The position numbers were made by a program, and so were the translations under genes. 64,000 nucleotides of DNA from Ulota crispa. Lineage: Eukaryota > Streptophyta > Bryopsida > Orthotrichales > Orthotrichaceae. The stretch lies in the NCBI GenBank assembly GCA_963920765.1, contig OY987248.1:20742539-20806538 (forward strand). The letters are read 5' to 3'. The notes under the pieces are model-generated. The model made no database searches, had not been told where the DNA came from, and saw only the letters and a program-made list of their open reading frames with translations. Shown one piece after another: positions 11,701-23,009 of the stretch (the stretch's first letter is position 1; the number at the start of each line of letters is the position of its first letter).

Positions 11701-14700
11701 CCACTTCCTCCGGCAATGCCACCAAACTTGAACACCCCCCTAAATTCAAAGATGTCAAGGAGGTCAAGTTCCCCACTCCCTCCAGCAATGCCACCACACT
11801 TGAACAATGATCCAACCAAACAGATGTCAAGGAGGTCAAGTTCCCCACTCCCTCCGGCAATGCCACCAAACTTGAACACCCCCCTAAATTCAAAGATGTC
11901 AAGGAGGTCAAGTTCCCCACTCCCTCTGGCAATGCCACCAAACTTGAACACCATGATGAGTCCAAAGATGTCAAGGAGGTCAAGTTCCCCACTCCCTCCG
12001 GCAATGCCACCACACTTGAACACTCCGATAAATCCAAAGATGTCAAGGAGGTCAAGTTCCCCACTCCCTCCGGCAATGCCACCAAACTTGAACACCATGA
12101 TGAGTCCAAAGATGTCAAGGAGGTCAAGTTCCCCACTCCCTTTGGCAATGCCACCAATTTTGAACACCCCCCTAAATCCAAAGATGTCAAGGAGGTCAAG
12201 TTCCCCACTCCCTCTGGCAATGCCACCAAACTTGAACACCATGATGAGTCCAAAGATGTCAAGGAGGTCAAGTTCCCCACTCCCTCCGGCAATGCCACCA
12301 AACTTGAACACCCCCCTAAATCCAAAAATGACAAGGAAGTCAAGTTCTCCACTCCCTCCGGCAACGCCACCAAACTTGAACACTCCGATAAGTCCAAAGA
12401 TGTCAAGCAGGTCAAATTCCCCACTCCCTCCGGCAATGCCACCAAACTTGAACACCCCCCTAAATTCAAAGATGTCAAAGAGGTCAAGTTCCCCACTCCC
12501 TCCGGCAATGCCACCAAACTTGAACACCCCCGTAAGTCCAAAGATGTCAAGGAGGTCAAGTTCCCCACTCCCTCCGGCAATGCCACCAAACTTGAACACC
12601 CCAATAAGTGCAAAGATGTCAAGGAGGTCAAGTTCCCCACTCCCTCCGGCAATGCCACCAAACTTGAACACCCCAATAAGTGCAAAGATGTCAAGGAGGT
12701 CAAGTTGCCCACTCCCTCCGGCAATGCCACCAAACTTGAACACCCCCGTAAGTCCAAAGATGTCAAGGAGGTCAAGTTCCCCACTCCCTCCGGCAATGCC
12801 ACCAAACTTGAACACCCCAATAAGTGCAAAGATGTCAAGGAGGTCAAGTTGCCCACTCCCTCCGGCAATGCCACCAATTTTGAACACCTTGATAACTTCA
12901 AAGATGTCAAGGAGGTCAAGTTCCCCACTCCCTCTGGCAATGCCACCAAACTTGAACACCTTGATAACTTCAAAGATGTCAAGGAGGTCAAATTCCCCAC
13001 TCCCTCTGGCAATGCCACCAATTTTGAACACCTTGATAACTTCAAAGATGACAATGAGGTCAAGTTCCCCACTTCCTCCAGCAATGCCCTCAAACCGAAA
13101 CATCTCAATAAATCTAAAGATGTCAAGGAGGTCAAGTTCCCCACTCTTTCTAGCAATGTTGTGAAATTGGAACATTCTTCATATTCACATATCTCACTCT
13201 TTGTTAAACTATTTGTCCATTTCTCTTCCAATGTATCTTCTGATGTCTCGAGTACCTTCTTTCCAATATCCATTGGCTCATCAAAGATCATGCACTCCTT
13301 GTATGGCATCTCTATTGATAGCAATTTCATTTGACAAGAACGTACAATAAATCCATATAACATTTTCAAGTTGTAGAGTGTCTCCTTTGCAGGAAATTGA
13401 GCACTTTGAAAAATCAATATACGAAGTGCTTCTAGTTGGCAAACATTGTCTTGCATAAGACAAAGCGGATGGCCTTGGAATCCCTGCCAATAAATGCCTT
13501 CAAGCTTCTCCGCATCCTACATGCCAAAATGCCAATATTCATCAACACTTGCCACTTTTTCATATGGCAAGATAAAATAGCAAAATCAACTCAAAAACAC
13601 ATCATTCCATTTCAAACCACTTGAAAGACAACTCATATTCCTCAATCTCCCTTAAACTTAACAGACGTTTTAAATAACTCATTGACTAAGCGAGCCTTTT
13701 AAGTACTACCTTGCTTGTCAATCCTCCTTCCGGTATCATTGATGCTTTCCAAATTCTTGTACCAGCATACTTCTCATTCACAATCATTCGCCCCATATCA
13801 CGTAGCTGATCATGCATATCAAGGTTGCCATACTTATTTAGGTTCAACAATGATGCATCAATCAATCTTTCCAATTCCCGCAATGGAAGGATGTTGTTTT
13901 CTGACCATGTGTGCAAAGCTCTCTCCTTTGAAATACCTTGCGGATATATATCTCCAATAAAAAAACAAGCCATGTCCAAAAAGATTCTCTTTTCCACATC
14001 GCTATTCAATCCATCAAAGCTTATCTGCAAGGTCTTCCAAACTATTCCATCACTGTCTAAATTCTTCCCTCTCTCCATCCTTTGTAATGCACGTTCCCAA
14101 CTTCGTAATCTCTTTTTTCCACGCAAGAACCCACCCATCACTTTCAAGCTCAAAGGCAAGCCATTGCAAGCTTTCACAACATGCTTAAGTAAGTTGAGAA
14201 CATTTGGTGCTAATGAGCCAACATCTTGTAAAAGATGTGTGGTGAAGAGTTTTGTGGCTTCCTCTTCATTCAATTTCTCAACCTCAATCTTCCCCTTTTC
14301 CCCTACAAGCTCTTTTATTGCACCCCAATCTCGTGTTGTCAAAACAACTGTAGTGCCCTTGCTAGCACACACCGCATCAAATGACACTACATCTCGGACT
14401 TGAACTTCATCCTTGATGTCGTCCAATACTACAAGAGTCCTCTTTGATGCCAACAACTCTTTCATCAACTCTTGAGCATGCTCTAAATCCTCGCATTTTT
14501 CACCACACCCAAGCTCTTGCAAAAGCTTGCACAATAGTTGGTGCGGGTCTTGATAATCTTTGCATTGAGCAATAAAACAACATGCATTATATGTTGCATC
14601 CACTCTCACATCATCATATATTGCCTTGGCTAATGTTGTCTTGCCAATTCCACCCATGCCAACAATTCCCACATAGCCCATGTTCAATAAATCTTTTGCT

Positions 14701-17256
14701 TTTGACAATTGGCCCTTCAAGTCCACCACCACTTCATCTTGCAATGTTTTTGATTCATTCACCTATAAACACACTATGCCACTATCACATTAGTATATCA
14801 ATTTGACAATCACAACTTAACACCTCAACAACATCCTCCAAGTGCCACATACAAGCAAACAAATCCAACAACAATAATTGCACACGTTTGATTTCAAAGT
14901 TTGGCACCTTTGTAGCATGATCATGGACAATCTTGGACGCTCTTTTCATACCACTTTCCCCAAATTCTGGAACCATCTCGTGAAAGTAGGTTGACCTCAA
15001 AAACTTCATCTTCAAACTTACAAGTCTTTCACAGATATTGGCAAAAGTTGGCCGTTGAAGAGGATCTTGGGACCAACATTCTTCAATCAAATCAGTTAAC
15101 TCCTCACAATTGTTTGGCAAATCTGGTCTCAAGCTTTTGCCGTTTATACCATTTGTGCTTGTTATTACATTCAAGATATCCCTCAGCCCTAGATTACAAA
15201 ACGGTGGTTTGCCCGAAAGAATCTCTGAACATGTCATGCCAAATGACCATACATCAGCTTGAAATGGATATAAACAAACGCCACTCTTTCCATTCATTTC
15301 GGGAGCCATGTACCTTGCTGTCCCAATTATATGTTTTGAAAGCTCTGGACGCTCTGGTTTGCTACACACCTCCAATTCAGATGTGCCATAGTCTGTCAAC
15401 TTGAACACACAACTATGATCAAAATCCTTTGCCATCATTGAGCTTGACAATATATTGTCCGGCTTTAGATCAAGGTGAGCAACTTGCATGTCATGCAAAT
15501 AATACATACCCTTTGCAACTTGATGCATGACATCAATTGCAACATGATAAGGCAAGGGTCCTTCATTTTTCTTCAATATGGCACCCAAGCTTGTTGTCAT
15601 TTGCTCCATCACCATATACATGCACACTTTCTTGTCTTCATCTTCTTGTGCATTTGCTTCAATGCCAAATCCACAACCAAAAAATTGAACAAGATTTGGA
15701 TGACTCAAGCCTGCCAAAATGCCAACTTCCTTGCGTGCACTAATCAACGGCTCTAAATCATCTTCCACCACCTCCTCCATCACCTTTGTTGCACTAGGAA
15801 TCCCCAACCAACTTGTTTCAAACACTTTCCCATAACTTCCACAACCAATCTCTCTAACCACAATAGGTCTCACAAAACCATCTGGGAATTCCAAAGCACC
15901 CAAGTTTCCACCATCCACTCGCTCCAAATTTCTCAACCTCAATAGCATGTGTTTCACAATTTCACACTCCTCTACACCTCCTTCATGATGTTCAAGCCTT
16001 GTCTTCAACTCTTTAAAATCTTCTTGAACTCCTTCAAATAAAACCCCATCAAATTCAACATTCATCACTCCATGTGACTCATTTGGATGGCCACCTACAA
16101 AATTGTGCCGCGCAGCATCATAGCAACACTTCATATCATAAAGCAACTCCCGAAAGGCCTCCTTGTTTTGGAGTTGAAACACAACCGCATGACTCCACCC
16201 ATCTTGCTCCAAACAACTCCTTCCCATCATCTCCACCTTTGTTTGAAGACAACATAGCTCTTCAAATATATACTTCCATTCAACATCCTTGGTGGCAACT
16301 GATAACATCCTTTGAACCTCCTTCATGACTTGGATGAGCTTGCCAAACAAATGAACACATTGATTCTTATTCAAGACCACCATCTTTGAGGAAGATTGTA
16401 TAGCATTCAAAGATTCCTCCAGCCTTGGTATACTTTTGCACAACTTCTCACATTGCTCATCTTGTTGCGGTAAAAAAGCCTTGTCCTTCCTGTCAAATGT
16501 TTCTATTAGCTATGACATTGTTTTGCTCAACAAAAGCACATTCAAGCACTTGTACTTGACACGTATTTCAAGGCCACCAAAGATATTTGGCACATGATTA
16601 TCAAATAGACGTTAAAAATTTTCAAGCTATCTATCATAGTGCACATTCCAAAACATATCAAACTCACACATTAAGGCTTTGAGTGTGAAATTTTGAAGGA
16701 ATATAAATCTAGACCCCAAACCCAAGAACCCATCATAATGGAGGAACAAACTTGCACATGTATAGGTACTTTCTTTCACACAAGAAGGTTATGACCAAAA
16801 TATTCACTTACATTTGCTTTGTAACAAAAATAGTGGTAATTCAAGAAACAAAATAAAACTTCCATTGCGACATACACTTGAACTCAACTTCATTAAAATC
16901 CAAAAAACAAACAAAGTATGTATAAAAACTCAAAAAGTGAAACATATTCAACTACCAAAGCCTTCATTATCTATCTTTTCCATCTTTTACAATAGCAAGT
17001 TTACAAGAGCATCCAATTTTTCAAAGTTTATCATGCTTTTATCATACATCACCAAACATTCACTCTAAACACCACACTAGCATATCACATCAAATTACCT
17101 AATAAACACACTTGAAACTTACACAAGGTTTACTTTATATGCCTAGCAAATTCTACATTCCATTCATGCTTACCGAATGAACCGTGTAACATTTGTGCAC
17201 ATCCAAATGGCTACAACTGCTAAGAAGCTCATCATCCACATAAGATATGGCGCCAT
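8789..17256 (-). CDS. Protein kinase / NB-ARC / LRR immune receptor (moss PNL-type), 4 exons, one internal stop
   Basis: Exons read on the minus strand: 17256-17174, 16489-14824, 14762-13710, 13516-8789. Introns are 684, 61 and 193 nt, all GT-AG, and every junction keeps frame; a TGA lies 8 codons before the ATG. Predicted 2509 codons before the terminal TAG, interrupted at codon 2152 (see 9863). Order: hydrophobic segment residues 5-20; helical region about 30-230; kinase with G-loop GCGSYGKV (243-250), Lys263, Glu282, HLDLKPDN (366-373), DYG (394-396), APE (423-425); NB-ARC with P-loop GMGGIGKTT (618-626), kinase-2 LVVLDD (693-698), GLPL (784-787), FLDMACFF (844-851), MHD (899-901); then LRRs from about 1043. 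The MHD and FLDMACFF forms resemble TIR-class NB-ARCs. Known: NB-ARC-LRR proteins are ATP-switch pathogen sensors; kinase fusions are a bryophyte class. Membrane anchoring and kinase activity are inferred. It may be a pseudogene because of the stop. Confidence 0.9.
9631..11700 (-). repeat. Higher-order repeat blocks within the LRR array
   Basis: A diagnostic unit containing AATTTTGATAATCCC (plus strand) recurs at 9631, 9991, 10279, 10783 and, diverged, 11431. Spacings are 5, 4, 7 and 9 units. Each of the first four is followed by the same run of units (GATTTCAAGG, then GTCACGG), showing that multi-unit blocks, not single LRRs, were copied recently. Confidence 0.85.
9863..9865 (-). other. In-frame premature TAG inside the LRR array
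   Basis: At this position sister repeats read CAG (Gln of RLWQC); here it is TAG. A second C-to-T change lies 7 nt downstream on the coding strand (9858, TCA to TTA). The frame is intact on both sides, so it is a point nonsense mutation and not a frameshift. It would remove about 15 of 61 LRR units and the terminal cap, leaving 2151 residues. Confidence 0.9.
13710..14762 (-). other. Exon 3 of the receptor: NB-ARC nucleotide-binding domain
   Basis: This 1053-nt, 351-codon exon encodes one complete NB-ARC module with all motifs in the usual order and spacing. It is phase 0 at both ends, so it can be shuffled as a unit. The 61-nt intron before it has a TACTAAT branch-like sequence. The final aspartate of kinase-2 and the FLDMACFF motif place it nearer to TIR-type than coiled-coil-type NB-ARCs. 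No frame damage is visible. Confidence 0.92.
14824..16489 (-). other. Exon 2 of the receptor: helical N-terminal region plus kinase domain
   Basis: The exon starts after an acceptor ending TTTGACAG and ends at GAG before GTGTTAAG. It carries about 200 residues of helix-rich sequence with conserved Cys and amphipathic runs, then a full kinase fold. The catalytic loop has His-Leu-Asp in place of His-Arg-Asp and the magnesium loop is Asp-Tyr-Gly, but the phosphate-transfer Asp, Lys and Asn are all present, so activity is possible. The layout, a helical bundle followed by a kinase-like domain, recalls plant MLKL proteins; that is an analogy, not an established homology. An in-frame TAG lies about 21 nt upstream of the exon, which is why an upstream exon is required. 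Confidence 0.88.
17174..17256 (-). other. Predicted exon 1 of the receptor: hydrophobic N-terminus
   Basis: The 83-nt exon reads MAPYLMWMMSFL..., with about 16 hydrophobic residues followed by polar TNVTR, and ends CG before GTAAGC. The next exon supplies G, completing Arg28 in frame. The start is the first ATG after an in-frame TGA. The hydrophobic run could be a signal anchor or a signal peptide. The exon rests on splice logic and frame alone, not on homology, so it is less certain than the other three. Confidence 0.6.
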
Positions 17257-20233
17257 CTGATTCAACAAATCATAACAAACTCATATTTCAAATCAATTTC
17301 CAACTCAAGCAAAGTACAAAAACCATCAATTATCATGCAAGAACATCAACCATAAGCCAAAGTTCTCTACAAACTCTCAAACATTTTCATCAAATACCCC
17401 AAATCATATTTTTCAAAGAGCTTCATATCGACTCTAGGGATGCAAACCTACACTACACCTCACATCACCTCCTTAGTGAGATCTAATGATGAACAAAATT
17501 TGCACCTTTCACAATTCTTGCCATCTAATCTATGTACCAATATTATTGAGTGTGAATATGGTGAAGCAAAATCTCTACAATACATTTACAATACAATCAC
17601 TCCAAAAGGACACTACTTGGTGCTAAACACAAAATGCTTAATCTTTCATACTCCCATGCCCCTTTCATTGATTCTATAAAACCTTATCTACACTCTATAC
17701 ATCACAATTGTATCCTTGACATAACCAAACAACTTCCTACTTTAGCAAAGGTAAGTACCCCACTTCCCTTTCACAATTGAAAAATACAAATCATTCTTGC
17801 TTCAATGAAGACTAATATACTAATCATCAAGTTCCACTCTCAAATTCCAAAAGTAAACGTAGAACTCATCTAGCTTTCCAAACCCAACAATGTGAGCAAA
17901 AACACTAGTCCACTCAAATTGAGTGAGGGTACTAGTTAAGCTTGTAGTGAAATACACTCTAAAACATGTTCCGTATTCACAAATGAATAAATAACAAACT
18001 TCCCATTACCTCAAGAATTGATCATGAGTGCCCCATAGAAGTGCTTAGTTTTCCTCCAAACACCCATTTGCTCAATTGAAACTCACAATGATACTCTCAA
18101 CAATTCCTTTGTGCATCCAATATGTCAAAGTGACATTTGCATGCCATGTATAGATACTTCATAACAATAATGGCACTTATCATCCCCTTGTCCATTGAAC
18201 ACTTATTATGTGATACATGTGCAATTCCAACGCACACATCCATTGTTAAGTGACAAATATCTTGGCAACCAAAACACTCTAGTACATCTTGAAAGCTCAT
18301 ACAATACCCTATTGTATAAATCAACATTCAATAGCCTTCACAAAACTTCAGCATGTTTCAATTCACAAACCATAAACCCTCAACGCTACAATACAAAGTG
18401 AGCATTCCCATAATGTACAAGCACACGGAGCAAAGCTATGCACTAGGTACTTAATAACACATTCTTCTAGATGTTCATATACTTAATTTAGGCAACAAAA
18501 TGATTCAAGCTTGGACACAATGTATGCATCATCACATCATGGCTCTATGATGCAACAAAGGAGTGTGCAATCTACACAACACCACTAATACAAGTCATCA
18601 CCCTATAAATGCTACACATGATGGTTGATGTGTAATCCGCAACTTGGTAAACAAAAATCACTCAAGGTTCACAATTCCACCCTACATACAAGCTTCACTA
18701 AAAAAAAACACCTTTTGAAAAAACACCAAAAACATAAAAACCTCAATCCAATATACCTCAACAAACATGCTTCAACTCTATACCCCAACCGTAGACCAAG
18801 TCATCTTCTAACCAACAATGAGAATGAGACATACTCACGATGACATGTGCAATATTCACTATGCTAAAAGATGTTACACTCTATTTTGTTGTAAAGCATC
18901 ACTTACCAAATTCAACATATGCATCAAAAGTTCCACAACTTCCAACCACGGCTTGTTATACAATTTCTCAAAAACCACATGTCAATTGCAACCAAGCCAA
19001 ACACCAACTATGCAAGTCCCTTGTAACAACATCTAAGAGCCATGGAACTTGTCAACAAGTCCACCAAGACCCTTTAAGCACCCAAGGCATATTAGATCAT
19101 ACAATCTCCAAGATTCACCACCTTTCACACTAATGCCTACGCTTTTTCTCCAAAGTATCCCAAGGCAAAGGAAAAGTTAGACCAAATTATTATGATAAGA
19201 GCCATACGTAACAAAAGCTAGACATTCGTCAATACATTGGGTGTACAACAAGGTTAACATATTAGTTGCAAGAGCTCCAATATTGTTCAAAGCATAGACT
19301 ACATGTCTCCCACCACTTTCTTCTTTGCTTCCCACCACTTTCTTCTGTCTTGAGAAATATCTTATTCATTTCTTGGAACAATCTCTCAAAAGTCCAACAC
19401 TGCTAATTAGGGAATTGTATGACAAGATTACAGTTCACCAAAGAGACAATTAGGACCCCCTAGTGTTAACATGACCTACAAAGCAAATCAAAGACAATTC
19501 CAATGCACCAACAATTCCTCCAAGTCACCCATACACAAATACTTAGAATTTGATTTGACCTACACCCAACACAAGCTTGATATTGCACAGATAAATGTTG
19601 CAATTTTTCATTTGCTTATGTATAAATTTATCTCTAAATCTCAAGGCCAAACAACAAACATCCAACTTGAGGTAGAGACACAAAAGTTCTAAAGGCTTGT
19701 CTCCACCTGATTGCTGATCAAGCTTTTCAATCTCAATCCATGTTGTGGATCAACTTAGAGATCATCCTTATAATGATATTCCATTCATTCTCCATAAATG
19801 TCCATCATTTCATCACTTCTCTTTTTGAGTCATTGATACTCACCAACTAATTTGTTGAGGTGTTTAAATCCTTCGTCTTTGAACAACTCTCTACAAATGT
19901 CCATTGCACAACTAAGCATATTACATAAGTTTGTAAGTTCAAAACCTACTCTAACACGCATCTATCTAGAACCATCAATGGAGACAACAACCAAGATCAA
20001 CACCTAAAACAACACTAGAATGACATAACATCCATGTGCTTGTATCATGTCAAATCAACACTGACAATGTCACAAACATATTTGTCATCTTAGACTCCTC
20101 TCCTCAACTTCATATTACACCACATGTGTCATTTTACACACATGTCCAATTTACATTCCTTACCCACAACCTAAAACTCCAAACTGTAAACCTATGCATG
20201 TTAACGTATGCCATGTTTGCAACATTGTTGTGT
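17257..20233. other. Strand-asymmetric region upstream of the receptor
   Basis: The plus strand is rich in A and C (so the minus strand in T and G) almost continuously from the receptor body to about 20.3 kb. No protein family is recognisable on either strand. The skew matches that of the receptor introns and exons, suggesting minus-strand transcription: a long 5' UTR, UTR introns or a decayed gene copy. Confidence 0.4.
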
Positions 20234-20463
20234 TTAACCCTTAAATGACCATAGGGCATAGTATATATGCTGCCATATAATTGGCATTTGTTACCAATAA
20301 AAAGTTTTAATTTGGGATCTCAAGTAGCTCACTAGAACCGCTTTAATCTATTCTCCAACTTCTTTGTTGATCTGTACTAATGATGTGAATCCATTCCAAG
20401 TACAAGACAAAACACCTCGTATTGTACTAGTTGCAGCAACACGCTCAGAAGTTTAGGAGTTAA
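20234..20463. mobile_element. TTAA-flanked MITE (piggyBac-like), 230 bp
   Basis: Left end TTAACCCTTAAATGACC, right end TTTAGGAGTTAA; interior non-coding. It belongs to the same terminus family as the elements at 27.6, 30.8 and 60.3 kb. Confidence 0.6.
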
Positions 20464-20499
20464 CCTTACAATTCTTCATGTAGGGTAACCAACGCAGAC

Positions 20500-21720
20500 G
20501 TTTACAATGAATCTTTTCTACAAACAAGACATTTCACTAGAAGCTGTGTCCAACGTCTTGTTGTGCCTTGTTCGAGATGGCAACCATAGTCATGTCAGAG
20601 CGACGCTAACATTAACGCAGCACGTGCAGATCAAAAACATTGCAGCAACACCACACGCATACCAACGCTTGCAAGACTTACCGGAAGCGCCGATTTGATC
20701 TTGAAGTCGGACGAGGTTCAGTCCACGTACACCTGAGAGCCTGCTTTCAAAACGTGATCACACACGCTGGTCCGCACATGCTCTCCAATTATCCTTCTAT
20801 GAGAACTTGGGTTTCCCACAGGTTTCCCCACGTTGCAACGTCTCCCACTCCCGTTCCCATTTGTGCGTTCTGCGCTGACCTCCTCTCTGTGCTGCAAAAT
20901 TGGTCGGTAGCAAGAGCTGAGTAACAATGGCTCGCAAGCACCAACGCTTATCATTTCACACTCGACCAACCACACGCTTCATCCATACCGACAATTTCAA
21001 AAACCACAAACAGGAATCACACTTACTCGCCATCTCCACCTCGCCTTCTAGATAACACTGCTCGCCTGTGACCTCGCCGTATCCTTCACAAGGGAAACAT
21101 ACTACGGTTGAAGAATGGTCGGGGAAATGTCTTACCACGTAGCCGCACGCGACTCCCGTCCTCGGCGAGAATTAGTAACATGCAAGTCGACGGACGTCGA
21201 TGGCGCAAACCAACGAGAAGAGCTTCCGTCGAGGCTCGCTCACCGAGTGAGGTTAGTGGGATGGGTGTCAGGTCGCTTCGTCTGTCTCACTGTTTTAGAA
21301 ACTCCGCGCAGAAGAGGACATGAGATCTGTGTCTCGAGTGGTTCCACTGGCAGGAATAGAGTGAATTGATCGCAAGGTAAAACACTAGAGATGTGCTGAA
21401 GAGGTGAAGTGTGGAAGCGAGGATGCAAGAAGAAGGCAGAGGGGCGAGCGGAGCGCCATAGCCAGTGCAGAAGGCAGGGGGGGAAGTGGACTATGGCCGA
21501 GCTTGCCTAACGTACTGAACTCCGCCTGACCTCCGAGGATCCAGCTGACCTCCGACTGACGTGGCACTAATGGCGTCGACGTGGGACCAGTGACTCACGT
21601 GAAGAATTATATTCTTTTGCCACGATGTGAAGGCGGCTGAAAGGGCGTTTACACGAGAGTGTGCGGAAGGGTATGCAGGAGCAGCCTTCCCTGGGCTGCA
21701 GACCCATGCATACTCATTTT
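20500..21720. promoter_or_regulatory. CpG-rich block, candidate promoter
   Basis: Its composition changes abruptly to GC- and CpG-rich (CGACGGACGTCGATGGCGC, TCGTCTGTCTCACT) between AT-rich flanks. The GDP-sugar transporter and SPS have similar CpG-rich 5' regions. Retained CpG argues against a silenced transposon. Short ORFs on both strands have no recognisable content. It may be the distal promoter of the receptor or of an unidentified gene. Confidence 0.4.
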
Positions 21721-21906
21721 TGTTTTCACTTATTGCACATACATGGGTAAGTAGAAGGGTAATTCCATTTTGTAAATTCATTAGATGCATGTCAAGAGTT
21801 GCTTTCATTTTCAATTATTATAATCTGAAAATAAAAACTCTTAATTCATAATGCGTTCCAACTAACTTTAAGTGAATTAAATGAAATTTCAACTATAATT
21901 GTTTTT

Positions 21907-22318
21907 GGGAATTGATATGTGCACACATGGGGTTTGATATATGCACACTGAGAGAGGGGTAAATTTTAGATATTTATCATCAATAAGCTAAATTTGGAAA
22001 ATTTGAATTGAGATTTGGATTTAGAGACCTTGGTTTAGTTTAAAATCACAAAAATGATACAATTGAACATCCATTGGAAAAACTTAGCTAGGGGCCAAAT
22101 TATTACTTGTATCCTTATTTGTAAAAAAACTAAGCTTTTCCACAAAGTGTTGTTCAATTATATCTTTTGTTGTCTAGACTAATTCAAGGTCTCTAGATCC
22201 AAATTTGAATTCAAATATTCCAAATTTAGCTTGTTGATGGTGAATATGTCTAAGATTTACCACCTCCATTGTGCGTATATCAAACCTTGGGTCACCGGGT
22301 GTGCACATATCAATTCCC
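21907..22318. mobile_element. Foldback element, 412 bp (family shared with 47.9 kb)
   Basis: Ends GGGAATTGATATGTGCACAC and its inverse; arms of about 190 bp pair along the element. Flanks ATTGTTTTT and TTTGTTTTT could be a 9-bp duplication with one mismatch. Long arms and a 9-bp duplication suggest a Mutator-like origin. Non-coding. Confidence 0.85.
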
Positions 22319-22717
22319 TTTGTTTTTTTGTGCAATTCATATTGGATGTTTTGTATTTGGTATGCATTGTAATATATAGTATACTATAATCTGGTAAACT
22401 AAAAATATATAATTTTAAAGATCCCTTTTAGTGAAATTTTGTATTGTTTTTTTACAAACTTGTGCAACTTACACAAAGGTGAGGACTTAAAGAGTTAATA
22501 CATATAATGACATGAATATATATAAACAAAAATATATTCATGTGAATACAAATATCATTAAAATATATATATATAAACATAAATGCAATGATATGTATAA
22601 AGATAAAATAAAAGATAATCATAAATATAACATATTTTTGTGTTTTTGTTTTTGTTAAATGGTAAATTAACTAATGTAACAAAATAAGCATTCAATGTGA
22701 GTTGTGGTTATCAATAA
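22319..22717. other. AT-rich intergenic, nothing recognised
   Basis: Low-complexity AT runs including TATATATATATA near 22566. Confidence 0.5.
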
Positions 22718-23009
22718 ACTTCTAATGTAGAGCTTGTCTCCAAGCTGTATTGTATTTGAGGCTCATTTTGAGGATTTTCCAACACTAAAACCCCAAGATT
22801 GTAATGCACAGTGCACACCCTTGTACAAAAAACTGAGTATAAAAATCCTCCACATTCATTTTCAAAATCAGATTTTTAGTGTTGAAAATAGACTTCAAAA
22901 CAAACTTCTACTAAAAAAACTACTAAAAAATAATGATTTAATAAGGTTTTATTCAATTTCAAAGGTTTGTAAAAACCCAAATTGGGGGCCTTGGGCATTT
23001 AGGGGCTAA
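22718..23009. mobile_element. Right part of a TTAA-type element, homologous to 3.0-3.26 kb
   Basis: It ends TTGGGCATTTAGGGGCTAA, a one-base variant of the family right end. The interior matches 2996-3262. The left terminus was not found. Confidence 0.55.

Larger units (their letters stand above)
8792..13200 (-). repeat. Tandem array of 61 LRR units, 72 bp each, no indels
   Basis: Anchoring on the CCACCAAAC-type motif of the plus strand, copies fall at 8839 + 72n up to 13159, giving 61 units in perfect register. Each unit encodes 24 residues: LTSLTSL at positions 1-7, a variable segment ending in CSSL, then VALPEGVGN. Most units differ by only a few bases, chiefly in the variable segment. Because 72 is a multiple of 3, other frames stay open for kilobases and produce long false ORFs on both strands. 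Units near the 5' end of the exon (13.0-13.2 kb) and at the cap are the most diverged, as usual for arrays that expand from the middle. Confidence 0.96.

Noticed and set aside
8800-13160. Possible CRISPR-like array because of regular spacing
   Set aside because: The units are contiguous, coding and nearly identical, without unique spacers, in a eukaryotic gene.
8800-13164. A 1454-codon plus-strand frame rich in SRRSSSPLPPAMPPNLN repeats, and a 757-codon one beside it
   Set aside because: Antisense shadows of the same array. Low-complexity proline/serine repeats arise mechanically, and there are no flanking exons or promoter.
8778-13175. A 1465-codon uninterrupted minus-strand frame with GGIAGGSGELDLLDIF-type repeats
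   Set aside because: It is the +1 shadow of the LRR array. A 72-bp unit is divisible by 3, so a unit lacking stops in a frame leaves the whole frame open. It does not join the NB-ARC exon in phase, and the LTSLTSL/VALPEG frame matches known LRRs.
14763-14823. A stop codon separating kinase and NB-ARC, suggesting two genes
   Set aside because: A 61-nt GT-AG intron with a branch-like TACTAAT removes it in phase 0, giving one continuous protein.
13825-16328. Several plus-strand ORFs opposite the kinase and NB-ARC exons
   Set aside because: Antisense shadows; no family content and they cross the intron boundaries of the real gene.
20507-21851. Overlapping ORFs of 60-107 codons on both strands in the CpG-rich block
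   Set aside because: GC-rich DNA has few stops by chance; no domain, no splice logic linking them, both strands equally open.
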